Shown here in pieces: positions 25,754-32,868 of a stretch of DNA of 64,000 bases. Made by a program: the position numbers and the translations under genes. Numbering within the stretch: the stretch's first letter is position 1; each line of letters starts with the position of its first letter. Source of the stretch: Chlamydiia bacterium (GTDB lineage: Bacteria; Chlamydiota; Chlamydiia; Chlamydiales; Simkaniaceae); assembly GCA_022601645.1 (NCBI GenBank), contig JAJACH010000001.1, forward strand, positions 744,001 to 808,000. The letters run 5' to 3'. The notes under the pieces were generated by a model. The model was given only the letters and a program-made list of their open reading frames with translations, was not told the DNA's origin and did not search any database.

Positions 25754-25835
25754 TTTCTAGGTGACTATCTTGGATGAGATTTTTGCCCCTGCCGAAGGAC
25801 AGGGGTGAAAAGATCGCCAAGAGAGCGCCTAGAAA
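25754..25835. ncRNA. 82-base imperfect hairpin, candidate structured RNA
   Basis: The ends TTTCTAGG and CCTAGAAA are perfectly complementary, CTTGG (left) pairs with CCAAG (right), GAT with ATC, and the centre is a tight stem CCCCTG...CAGGGG extended by CC/GG with one bulged base. Unpaired internal loops separate these helices. No poly-T follows either strand, so it is not a simple terminator. It may be a small RNA, a processing signal or a miniature mobile element. I found no second copy by eye in this window. Confidence 0.35.
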
Positions 25836-25865
25836 GAGGGGGATATTTTCGAGGGTATTTTAATT

Positions 25866-25910
25866 AATCCGCCCTACAGTAGTATAAGTGCATACACCGT
25901 AGGGCGGATT
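25866..25910 (-). terminator. Hairpin after the glucosidase gene
   Basis: Perfect 12-base inverted repeat (AATCCGCCCTAC at 25866-25877, GTAGGGCGGATT at 25899-25910) with a 21-base loop, 26 bases beyond the stop of the minus-strand gene at 25937-28576. It could terminate or stabilise that transcript, although only a weak A+T tract follows. Confidence 0.45.
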
Positions 25911-25936
25911 CTTTAAAAGACACCGAAAAGATAACC

Positions 25937-28576
25937 CTAATCTAAATTTTCTCTTGCTTGCGATTGCTGATGATGCTCGTTAATAAGATTAGCAACTAAA
26001 CCAGTCCACCCACATTGGTGAGAAGCACCGAGTCCTCGGCCAGTATCCCCATGAAAATGCTCATAAAAGAGAATGTAGTCTTTGAAGTGCGGGTCCGTCT
26101 GGAAGAGCTCTGAATCCCCGAAAACCGGCCGGCGGCCACCCTCATCGCGAAGGAAGAGCTTCACCATGGAGCAGGCATACGTATCAGCCATTTCCTTGGC
26201 GGTAAGCCCATTGACTTTGAAGGAATCGCCGAGAATATCATAGATCTTATTGAGCGCTTCAATAAAGAGGAAGGAGGTGGGGAACCAAATTGGCCCTCTC
26301 CAGTTCGAGTTCCCTCCTTTAAGACTCGATTCTCCCTCACCCGGCTCGTAGCTAATGCTGTTGCCGAGGAGTTCATAAGGGTATTGTTGGTAGTATTTCG
26401 AAAGGGATCGAAGGCCGTATTCCGAGCGAAACTCGTTGATATCCCAAGCGCGTTGTAAAATGCGCTCCATTTGGCATTTTGTCATGAGTGTCAGCATGTA
26501 GCCTTTCCCTTCAACATGGTGAACACAGCTTTTTGTGAGGTCCTGTCTGTTATCGGAAAACCAGTGAAAGCTTTTGCCAAAGTCCTGGCACGCTTCGATT
26601 TCCTCAAAGGTTAAGAGGTCGACAGCATACATAGGAATCAGGCCGACAAGTGAACGTACTTCGATCTTTTGGTGCGTGCCATCTCCATTACAGAGCATAT
26701 CATAGAAAAAGCCATCGTCTTCATCCCAAAGTTGAAGGTCGCGGTTCTCAGCGTTCATGAGCGCGTTGGCGATGTAGACAAAGTGCTCGAAAAACTTAAG
26801 CGCGAGCATTTGGTAGTCGTGATCGGTTCTGCCAATTTCAAGGGAGATGCGCATGAGCATAAGGCAAAATAGGCCCATCCATCCTGTGCCATCGGATTGT
26901 TCAAGTGTGCCGCCACCGGGGATTTCCATTGAGCGGTCGATGACGGTGATGTTATCAAGACCTAAAAAGCCCCCTTCAAAAACGTTATTTCCTTTTGAGT
27001 CGACTTTGTTGACCCACCAGACAAAGTTTAAGAGGAGTTTGTGGAAAGAGCGCTTTAGAAATGAAAGGTCGCGCTCTCCGGTGCTTTCGTACTCCATACG
27101 GAAGATGCGGTATGCGGCCCACGCTTGGACAGGTGGATTTAATTCGGAAAATTCCCATTCGTAGGCAGGAACTTGGCCGTTTGGATGTTGGAATTGGTCA
27201 AAAAGAAGGTACCAAAGCTGATCTTTAGCAAGTTTTGCGTCAACAAGGGCAAGTGGAATACAATGAAATGACAGGTCCCAAGCTGCAAACCAAGGATATT
27301 CCCACTTATCGGGCATGGAGAGGATCCGTTTGGATATCATGTGTTTCCAGTGCGTATTGCGAATGTGCGCCCTTTCAGGTGGAGGTGGTCGATCGGGGTT
27401 GTCCCCTTTTAGCCATAGGTTGACATCGTAGAGATAGATCTGTTTGTTCCAAAGCATGCCGGAAAGCGCTTGTCTTTGAATGAGGTTTTCATCCTCAGAG
27501 GCTTCTGGCGGGTGAATCTTGTCATAGAAATGGTCTGCCTCTTTCTTCCGTTTTGCTATGATGTGTTCAACATCATCAAGTGGGTGAGAGAGTTTTTCAG
27601 GCGATAACCTCAGCAAAATGGTCACTGACTCACCAGCTGGCACGACTAAATCTCGATAGTGAAAACAGCACTTTGTTCCAACGCCATTTGGATTAACTGT
27701 GTGTTCTCCATTAACAATGTGACGGTGGAAAGCATCTTTCGTATAAGGAGATAAACTCTTGGCTCCAAAAACTGCTTGTTTATTGGTTTCATTATTTGTG
27801 AAGAGAATCTCAGCGCCTTCGGTTGCGTAAAGATGTCTTTCGCCTAAATAATAGGTCTCTGTAATTCTCGGCACGGGGTCAGCGTTGCGGTCATCGGCAA
27901 TGACAGAGCACCCTTCGCCTTTTTTTATAACAGGTTCAGGTCCGTGATGTTGATGCCAAGACCACGCATTTCTAAACCACAGTTGAGGAATGATATGGAG
28001 CAGGCCCTCTTGCTCTGAACGATTAAATGCCTCGATCTTGATGCACAGGTCTTCTTGGCTTTCCTTGGCATATTCAATGAAAATATCAAAGTAGCGCCCC
28101 TCATCCAAAATCCCTGTATCCCAAAGCTCATATTCTCTATCGTGGACGGTGCGCCGTTTATTTTCCTCAATTAAGTCCTCATATGGATATTTTGCCATCG
28201 GGTATTTATAGAGATACTTCATGTAGGCGTGCGAAGGAACATTATCTAAATGGTAGTAGACCTCTTTGACATCTTCTCCGTGATTTCCTTCCCACGTGCC
28301 TAGTCCAAAATGTCTCTCTTTGAGGATATCATCCTTTCCATTCCAAAAAGCGGGGGCAAAGACCATCACCTGGTAGCGGTCACAAATCCCAGCAATTGCA
28401 TCTTCTCCCCAGCGGAAAGCCTTGGAACGCGCCATGTCGTGAGTTAGATATGCCCAAGCATTACCATCCGCACTATAATCTTCGCGCACAGTTCCCCATG
28501 CTCTTTCTGAAACGTACGGCCCCCATTTTTCCCAGGAGTCCCGATCTGCATCCATCCGACGTCGTTCTATATCCAT
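25937..28576 (-). CDS. GH63-type glycoside hydrolase (MGH1-like glucosidase)
   Basis: 879 residues, no signal peptide, so cytoplasmic. The N-terminal beta-rich part (WEKWGPYVSERAWGTVREDY, WAYLTHDMARSKAFRW, FGLGTWEGNHGEDVKE) and the C-terminal (alpha/alpha)6 barrel (YPWFAAWDLSFHCIPLAL, GFLGLDNITVIDRS, GGNSNWRGPIW) are typical of the bacterial GH63 group near mannosylglycerate hydrolase and processing glucosidase I. The catalytic acid is likely the Asp of AAWDLSFH; a Glu near GEGESSLKGG may be the base. The exact sugar is not predictable: glucosyl- or mannosylglycerate, or alpha-glucan ends, are options. It stands alone between two Inc-like clusters, with a hairpin after its stop. Confidence 0.85.
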   Translation of the reverse strand: MDIERRRMDADRDSWEKWGPYVSERAWGTVREDYSADGNAWAYLTHDMARSKAFRWGEDAIAGICDRYQVMVFAPAFWNGKDDILKERHFGLGTWEGNHGEDVKEVYYHLDNVPSHAYMKYLYKYPMAKYPYEDLIEENKRRTVHDREYELWDTGILDEGRYFDIFIEYAKESQEDLCIKIEAFNRSEQEGLLHIIPQLWFRNAWSWHQHHGPEPVIKKGEGCSVIADDRNADPVPRITETYYLGERHLYATEGAEILFTNNETNKQAVFGAKSLSPYTKDAFHRHIVNGEHTVNPNGVGTKCCFHYRDLVVPAGESVTILLRLSPEKLSHPLDDVEHIIAKRKKEADHFYDKIHPPEASEDENLIQRQALSGMLWNKQIYLYDVNLWLKGDNPDRPPPPERAHIRNTHWKHMISKRILSMPDKWEYPWFAAWDLSFHCIPLALVDAKLAKDQLWYLLFDQFQHPNGQVPAYEWEFSELNPPVQAWAAYRIFRMEYESTGERDLSFLKRSFHKLLLNFVWWVNKVDSKGNNVFEGGFLGLDNITVIDRSMEIPGGGTLEQSDGTGWMGLFCLMLMRISLEIGRTDHDYQMLALKFFEHFVYIANALMNAENRDLQLWDEDDGFFYDMLCNGDGTHQKIEVRSLVGLIPMYAVDLLTFEEIEACQDFGKSFHWFSDNRQDLTKSCVHHVEGKGYMLTLMTKCQMERILQRAWDINEFRSEYGLRSLSKYYQQYPYELLGNSISYEPGEGESSLKGGNSNWRGPIWFPTSFLFIEALNKIYDILGDSFKVNGLTAKEMADTYACSMVKLFLRDEGGRRPVFGDSELFQTDPHFKDYILFYEHFHGDTGRGLGASHQCGWTGLVANLINEHHQQSQARENLD

Positions 28577-28625
28577 GATTTTCTTTTAATCGAATACCCC
28601 CCCTCGAGTAAAGGGGTTTTTCTAT

Positions 28626-28654
28626 TTGTAAAGAAATCGCAAAGTCGATAATAT
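28626..28654 (+). promoter_or_regulatory. Promoter for the first gene of an Inc-like trio
   Basis: TTGTAA at 28626-28631, a 17-base spacer and TAATAT at 28649-28654; expected transcript start about 25 bases before the ATG at 28686. The sequence from TTGT through AAGAAA to GCAAA is repeated with few changes at 29557-29585, in front of the third gene of the trio. Confidence 0.45.
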
Positions 28655-28685
28655 GCTTCTTTTTAAAGTTAAAGAGGAGAAAAAT

Positions 28686-29078
28686 ATGTCTATAGCTTCA
28701 ACAGAAGAAAGCATTGATCGAGTTATGACACAGGGAGAAAATTGCGTAGCTTCTGTTTGTGGAGTTGGTATCGCTGGAGGTTTAGGTGCTCTTGTTGGCA
28801 CGATTTACTCGATTGCTCAGGCGGCCTTTGGTGGAGGTGAAGGGCTTTTAGCTCCAGTCCTATTTGGAATGGTAAGCTATGGGTCGATGACCTTTGCAAA
28901 TGTTGTTGTGCGCGGTTGTGATCTTAATTCTGAGGTGAGTAAAGTAGCCTTGATCGCATGTAACGCCTTTGGGACCTTAATGGGTGCTGGAATCACTGCT
29001 GCAGTTGGTGCTCCTATGTCTATCCTTGGTATCGTCGTGATGCAAGTGCCTCTAGTAATTCGCGAACTCTGCTGTTAA
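28686..29078 (+). CDS. Small Inc-like hydrophobic protein (trio member 1)
   Basis: 130 residues from the ATG at 28686, which has an excellent ribosome site (AGAGGAGAAAAAT). The frame extends 11 codons further, but that part contains the promoter. A charged N-terminus of about 20 residues is followed by three or four Gly/Ala-rich hydrophobic helices (AGGLGALVGTIYSIAQAAF and others) and the protein ends in Cys-Cys. Length, helix spacing and the lone cysteines after the second helix resemble the next two genes, so they are probably diverged tandem paralogues. Function unknown; an inclusion or host-membrane location is inferred. Confidence 0.65.
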   Translation: MSIASTEESIDRVMTQGENCVASVCGVGIAGGLGALVGTIYSIAQAAFGGGEGLLAPVLFGMVSYGSMTFANVVVRGCDLNSEVSKVALIACNAFGTLMGAGITAAVGAPMSILGIVVMQVPLVIRELCC

Positions 29079-29154
29079 TTTGCAGAAAAAAAGTTGTGCT
29101 CAATTTCGACAATTCGGCAGTATGTGTGAGCATATTTTTGAATAGGAGTCTAGC

Positions 29155-29538
29155 ATGGCTATTCCTTTGCAAACCAGAGCAGATCTTGAGCAGGGGCTTT
29201 TATTTACACCTGTTTTCGGCGCATTTGGTGGGCTTGTCGGCACGACGTATGCCTTCGCACTAAATATTTTATTAGAAGATAGCGGGACTGACTGGTTCGG
29301 CGTTGCGACTTTTTCAGGAGTCATGGCAATGACCCACTCAGCCACTTATATTCTTATTTCTATTTGCTGTGGGGGCGAACTTGAAGTGGTGTCAAAAACA
29401 GTCTTGAAGGTATCCTCCTTAACCTTAGCTTTTTTAGTTGGAATCACGGCAGCCAATTTAGTGGGTGGCTTTGTTCATTCAGGAGACATGATTGCCATCT
29501 ACAGTGTTCAAACAGCTCTTTCAATGCTTCGGGGTTGA
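29155..29538 (+). CDS. Small Inc-like hydrophobic protein (trio member 2)
   Basis: 127 residues; ATG at 29155 preceded by ATAGGAGTCTAGC. Four hydrophobic helices: the first with FGAFGGLVGTTYAFALNIL is close in pattern to the first helix of the previous gene (GGLGALVGTIYSIAQ) and of the next (LTGVISGLALNIL). ICCGG follows the second helix. No recognised family. Confidence 0.65.
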   Translation: MAIPLQTRADLEQGLLFTPVFGAFGGLVGTTYAFALNILLEDSGTDWFGVATFSGVMAMTHSATYILISICCGGELEVVSKTVLKVSSLTLAFLVGITAANLVGGFVHSGDMIAIYSVQTALSMLRG

Positions 29539-29556
29539 TTCAAAAAAGAAAAGTGA

Positions 29557-29585
29557 TTGTTAAGAAACTGCAAAAACTCTAGACT
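29557..29585 (+). promoter_or_regulatory. Promoter-like element repeated from 28626
   Basis: TTGTTA, 17-base spacer, TAGACT. The core TTGTTAAGAAACTGCAAA matches TTGTAAAGAAATCGCAAA upstream of trio member 1 at 15 of 18 positions. It precedes trio member 3 (ATG at 29623). Confidence 0.4.
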
Positions 29586-29622
29586 TTAGAGTTATTGTAA
29601 AATCCCATTAAAGGCAGTAAAA

Positions 29623-30078
29623 ATGGCGGCATTACCAAGTAGCACACCTACCTCAGACACCCTAACTTCAAGATTTGAACTCGCTGATAGAGATCATAGA
29701 AGAGAGCTCAATGATGCAATGTCAGGTCTTACCGATTGTTGTCACCCAATCCTCATCGCTTCTGAAGGAGCTTTGACCGGAGTTATTTCAGGCTTAGCCT
29801 TAAATATTTTAGGTGACGTTTCAGTCAACATGTTGGAAACAATTTTCTTAGGTTCCGTCACTGGATTTTCAGCAACACTCGCCCTATTTGCAATTCGCTG
29901 CATTTCAACAGATCCAGTAAGTTCAAGCCTTAATTTTGACAAAATAGCATCAGTAGCCCTTGGTGTCGTCTCAGGAGTTGCCTTAACAACTCTTGCTTTT
30001 TCAACACTGAGCGTGCCAGCAATCATTGTCACTTCAGTGATGACCGGTGGATTACTCTTAAGCGAAAGCCTTTGCTAA
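29623..30078 (+). CDS. Small Inc-like hydrophobic protein (trio member 3)
   Basis: 151 residues; ATG at 29623 with AAAGGCAGTAAAA upstream. A longer charged N-terminus (about 38 residues) precedes four hydrophobic helices (EGALTGVISGLALNILG, a second with FLGSVTGFSATLALFAIRC, and two more), ending in LLSESLC. The order and spacing match the two preceding genes, supporting tandem duplication. No known domain. Confidence 0.65.
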   Translation: MAALPSSTPTSDTLTSRFELADRDHRRELNDAMSGLTDCCHPILIASEGALTGVISGLALNILGDVSVNMLETIFLGSVTGFSATLALFAIRCISTDPVSSSLNFDKIASVALGVVSGVALTTLAFSTLSVPAIIVTSVMTGGLLLSESLC

Positions 30079-30118
30079 ACCTCTAGTCTGAGAATCCTGT
30101 TTTGTGTACCTTGAGTAT

Positions 30119-30997
30119 ATGAACGTAAAAAATGCCCTCTTACTGATTTTACTTGCCTGCTTTTGGGGTCCTAACTTCCTCCTCATCAAACTTGGTATTC
30201 AAACATTCTCTCCTTTTGCCTTAGTATTTTCTCGCCTAATTATGGGGGCTTTTTGCGTCATCATCATTGCAAAATCTGCAAAACACAACTTGCTTAAGCA
30301 TGTGAAGATGTGGCCTCACTTCTTATGGCTTGGGTTTCTAGCAAACGCATTTCCCTTTGCCCTGATTACCTATGGCGAAAAAGTGATACCTAGCGCTGTC
30401 GCAGGGATTGTCAACGGATCAACACCGATTTTCGTCGTGATTTTGAGTTGTTTTTTCCTTAAGGACGAAGGATTAAACCTAAAAAAGATCTTCGGGGTTC
30501 TCCTTGGCGTTGCCGGACTTCTGTTTGTGTTCGTCCCCTCGCTTGTAGATGAAGTCGCTTGTGACCAGTGGGGCATTTTAGCTGTAGCTATCGCTTCAGG
30601 TTCGTACGCGATGGCAATGGTACATGCAAAACGCTTCGTACATCACATTCCAGGTCTTGTTGTTGCAAGTTATCAACTTCTTTTTGCCAGCATCATGACT
30701 TTACCTTTTGCTCTATTTGTCGATCCGATGACGGCATGGCCAAGTACACTCTCACTCTGGAGCGCCATTGCGCTTGGAACAGTTGGCACAGGAGGGTCAT
30801 TCATCCTTTACTACGTGATCATACGTAGAGCTGGCGCTACCTACCTTTCCACCTCAACACTGCTTTTTCCTGTCATTGCAATTTTTCTTGGTGTGATTTT
30901 CCTCAATGAGGATCCTGGGTTCTTCGCTTATATCGGCTCGGCACTTATCTTACTTGGGCTCGTGTTCACTTCGCAGCGGGCAAAAAACACCCGCTAG
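30119..30997 (+). CDS. EamA/DMT-family permease
   Basis: 292 residues from the ATG at 30119 (MNVKNALLLILLACFWGPNF), with ten membrane helices in two homologous EamA halves. The family marker segments are LLACFWGPNFLLIKLG at the start and GTVGTGGSFILYYVIIRRAGAT with the LNEDPGFFAYIGSALILLGL end in the second half. Members export metabolites or import amino acids; in chlamydiae and rickettsiae related proteins carry S-adenosylmethionine or amino acids. The substrate here is unknown. The 3' end overlaps the convergent gene by 4 bases. Confidence 0.87.
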   Translation: MNVKNALLLILLACFWGPNFLLIKLGIQTFSPFALVFSRLIMGAFCVIIIAKSAKHNLLKHVKMWPHFLWLGFLANAFPFALITYGEKVIPSAVAGIVNGSTPIFVVILSCFFLKDEGLNLKKIFGVLLGVAGLLFVFVPSLVDEVACDQWGILAVAIASGSYAMAMVHAKRFVHHIPGLVVASYQLLFASIMTLPFALFVDPMTAWPSTLSLWSAIALGTVGTGGSFILYYVIIRRAGATYLSTSTLLFPVIAIFLGVIFLNEDPGFFAYIGSALILLGLVFTSQRAKNTR

Positions 30998-31542
30998 CCC
31001 ACCCAAGCAATTGTGCTTGCAGCCCGGTTCATCGCTGTTGCAACAGCAATGTGCGTCCTTCTCATTCCTGTGCGTGTATCGAAAACCTCTTGCATCGCTT
31101 TTCCAGAGGACTCATCACACATGTCCTTGGCAACAGCAAGCGCGGCTTCACCAGAGCCTCGTCGAATGACAAGATATGGCCCCACACCCAAATCGAGCCA
31201 TGCATGTCCGATACCTTTTGCTTTAAGACGTCTCTCAAGTTCTCTTAAGTCCACTTCAGCAACATGCGGATTAGTAAAGCTATGCGTAAAACCTAAATGT
31301 GCGGGGTCTTTACGTCCCCACTCTACACACACAGCAGCACTTAAGTGTGTTGTTTTAGGCGCGGGAGCTGCATCAGCCCATTCATCTCTGCGATTGTGCT
31401 GTTCAATGTAAGTCCATAGCCTTGCCACTTTTGCTTGGGTATGGGTAAATTTAGCACGTATTTCTGCTGTGACTGAATCTTTTCCGGCCCCAATTAGTCT
31501 TGTCCCCTGCTCATGCAGCTCTAAAAGCCGCCCTTTTCCCAC
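30994..31542 (-). CDS. Unknown protein, possibly 5'-frameshifted
   Basis: 182 residues from a GTG at 31542; family not recognised. The sequence is soluble and basic, with a beta-like centre (HLSAAVCVEWGRKDPAHLGFTH split at GRK) and EVDLRELERRLKAKGIGHAWLDLG. No good ribosome site precedes the GTG. In the neighbouring frame a 27-codon stretch starts at two ATGs (31604), reads MMVYPSAQVAFNTACDGMDP and SWEKGGF, and stops at 31521 inside this gene. The slippery-looking AAAAGGGC lies in the overlap (31530-31537). The true protein may begin at 31604 and need a one-base shift, by mutation, sequencing error or ribosomal slippage. Confidence 0.5.
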   Translation of the reverse strand: MGKGRLLELHEQGTRLIGAGKDSVTAEIRAKFTHTQAKVARLWTYIEQHNRRDEWADAAPAPKTTHLSAAVCVEWGRKDPAHLGFTHSFTNPHVAEVDLRELERRLKAKGIGHAWLDLGVGPYLVIRRGSGEAALAVAKDMCDESSGKAMQEVFDTRTGMRRTHIAVATAMNRAASTIAWVG

Positions 31543-31640
31543 GAAGGATCCATGCCGTCGCAGGCTGTGTTGAATGCAACTTGTGCACTTGGATATACCA
31601 TCATATGAGTTAAGATTTTATCAAGAAAAACGTTTAAATG

Positions 31641-32858
31641 TCAACAATGTTTGCAATAAGTTTCTCGGATTGCAAATGTCGAGATCAAAAAGCCTAAAAA
31701 GAAAATCGCAGGAACAACAGCCAAGGCAATCTCAAACATTGCAGGTGCATAGATTGGCACACCCTGTTCGATTTTTCCATCCCAAGTAAGAGACAGAAAA
31801 TAGCCTACAAGGGGTTGTACAATAGCGCCTCCGGCAACTAAAGCCATATTATTAAAGCCTATAGCTGTTGCAACATTGCTTTTTCGGTTAATGTCACGAA
31901 CAAGCGCAAAACTTAAGATTTGGCCTGCAGAACCGATCCCAAAAATAAAGCACAAAGCACAAGCCAAGGTAAAGGGCGGGTGCAAGTAAAGAATGGCAAG
32001 AGAAGAAAACCCACCGAGCAAAGCGCACACTTGAATGGGTGTCTTACGCCGTCCAATCCAATCGGACAAATACCCAACAAAAGGGGCCGCTAAGGCAATC
32101 CCAAGCCATAAACAGGCAATGGCACTTGCCGCTTTAGTATTACTCACCTGATAGCGGGACATGAAGTAAGGCACCCCCCAAAGAGCGCCAAAAACGGCAA
32201 CAGGCGTCCACCCAGTAAAGGCGTAGGCCGCAATCCACCATGTTTGTCCGCGTTTAAAAAGGGTTTTTAGTGTTTTGCATACCCCGTGAATTTCTTCATC
32301 GTGAGGTTTGTCCTTAATAACAAAGGCGCCAACAATTGCAAGAGCAATACCAACCCAAGCAAGTGAGATCATGACATGTTGCCAAGAAGAGACGTCCACC
32401 CATCTTGCGAGGGGATAAGCGCCACCCATAGCTCCAAGCCCTGCTAAAAATTGTGCAAGCCCAGCAAAAAGCGCGAAAAGAGATGGCTTGAAAAAACGTG
32501 ATGCTACAACCAAAACACCAATAAAGGCAAAAGCCGAACCAACGCCCATGAAAAGGCGACCAATTGCGCCCCAAAACACACTTGACGTTCCACCGAAAAA
32601 CAAAGATCCAAGCGCACAGACCAAAGTGGCTGCTGGAATAAGGATCTTTGGGGAAAAGCGGTCAAATAAAACGCCGGCAGGAATTTGCATCAACGTATAG
32701 CTATAAAAATAAAACGACGCCATGATCCCTAACACATAAGCATCGATCTTAAAGTCGCGCATCAAAAAAATGGTCATGACACCAGGCGAAACTTGAAGAG
32801 CCATTTCGTAGAAAAGAAACAGAGCCGCTAAAAGGTAAATGAAAATTCCGCGTGTCAT
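31641..32858 (-). CDS. MFS transporter
   Basis: 405 residues from the ATG at 32858 (MTRGIFIYLLAALF), which has AGGTAAGGAT upstream; an upstream start would overlap treY. Twelve membrane helices; the loop between helices 2 and 3 carries a motif-A-like GVLFDRFSPK, and the corresponding second-half loop reads GYLSDWIGRRKTPIQ. The pattern is that of anion:cation or sugar-phosphate MFS carriers. The stop of treY is 10 bases upstream, so it belongs to the GDPD-TreY-MFS operon and may move a sugar or glycerophosphate linked to them. Confidence 0.85.
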   Translation of the reverse strand: MTRGIFIYLLAALFLFYEMALQVSPGVMTIFLMRDFKIDAYVLGIMASFYFYSYTLMQIPAGVLFDRFSPKILIPAATLVCALGSLFFGGTSSVFWGAIGRLFMGVGSAFAFIGVLVVASRFFKPSLFALFAGLAQFLAGLGAMGGAYPLARWVDVSSWQHVMISLAWVGIALAIVGAFVIKDKPHDEEIHGVCKTLKTLFKRGQTWWIAAYAFTGWTPVAVFGALWGVPYFMSRYQVSNTKAASAIACLWLGIALAAPFVGYLSDWIGRRKTPIQVCALLGGFSSLAILYLHPPFTLACALCFIFGIGSAGQILSFALVRDINRKSNVATAIGFNNMALVAGGAIVQPLVGYFLSLTWDGKIEQGVPIYAPAMFEIALAVVPAIFFLGFLISTFAIRETYCKHC

Positions 32859-32868
32859 ATCCTTACCT

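Larger units (their letters stand above)
25505..25936. other. Gene-free region of 432 bases with three hairpins
   Basis: No open frame with a plausible start is supported here. The region contains three inverted repeats, listed separately (25577-25603, 25754-25835, 25866-25910). The stretch 25610-25740 is A+T-rich and could hold the promoter of the small gene ending at 25205; its first 60 bases upstream of 25505 show no clear consensus boxes. This is the only gap above 300 bases in the window. Confidence 0.7.

Noticed and set aside
25774-25820. Resemblance of the central GAAGG loop to signal-recognition-particle RNA
   Set aside because: The conserved SRP loop needs GGAAG opposite AGCAG in a symmetric internal loop; that second strand is absent.
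28595-28615. CCCC...GGGGTTTTT as a terminator
   Set aside because: The stem is only four or five pairs with a long loop, and it lies between two divergent starts where a terminator has no obvious gene to serve.
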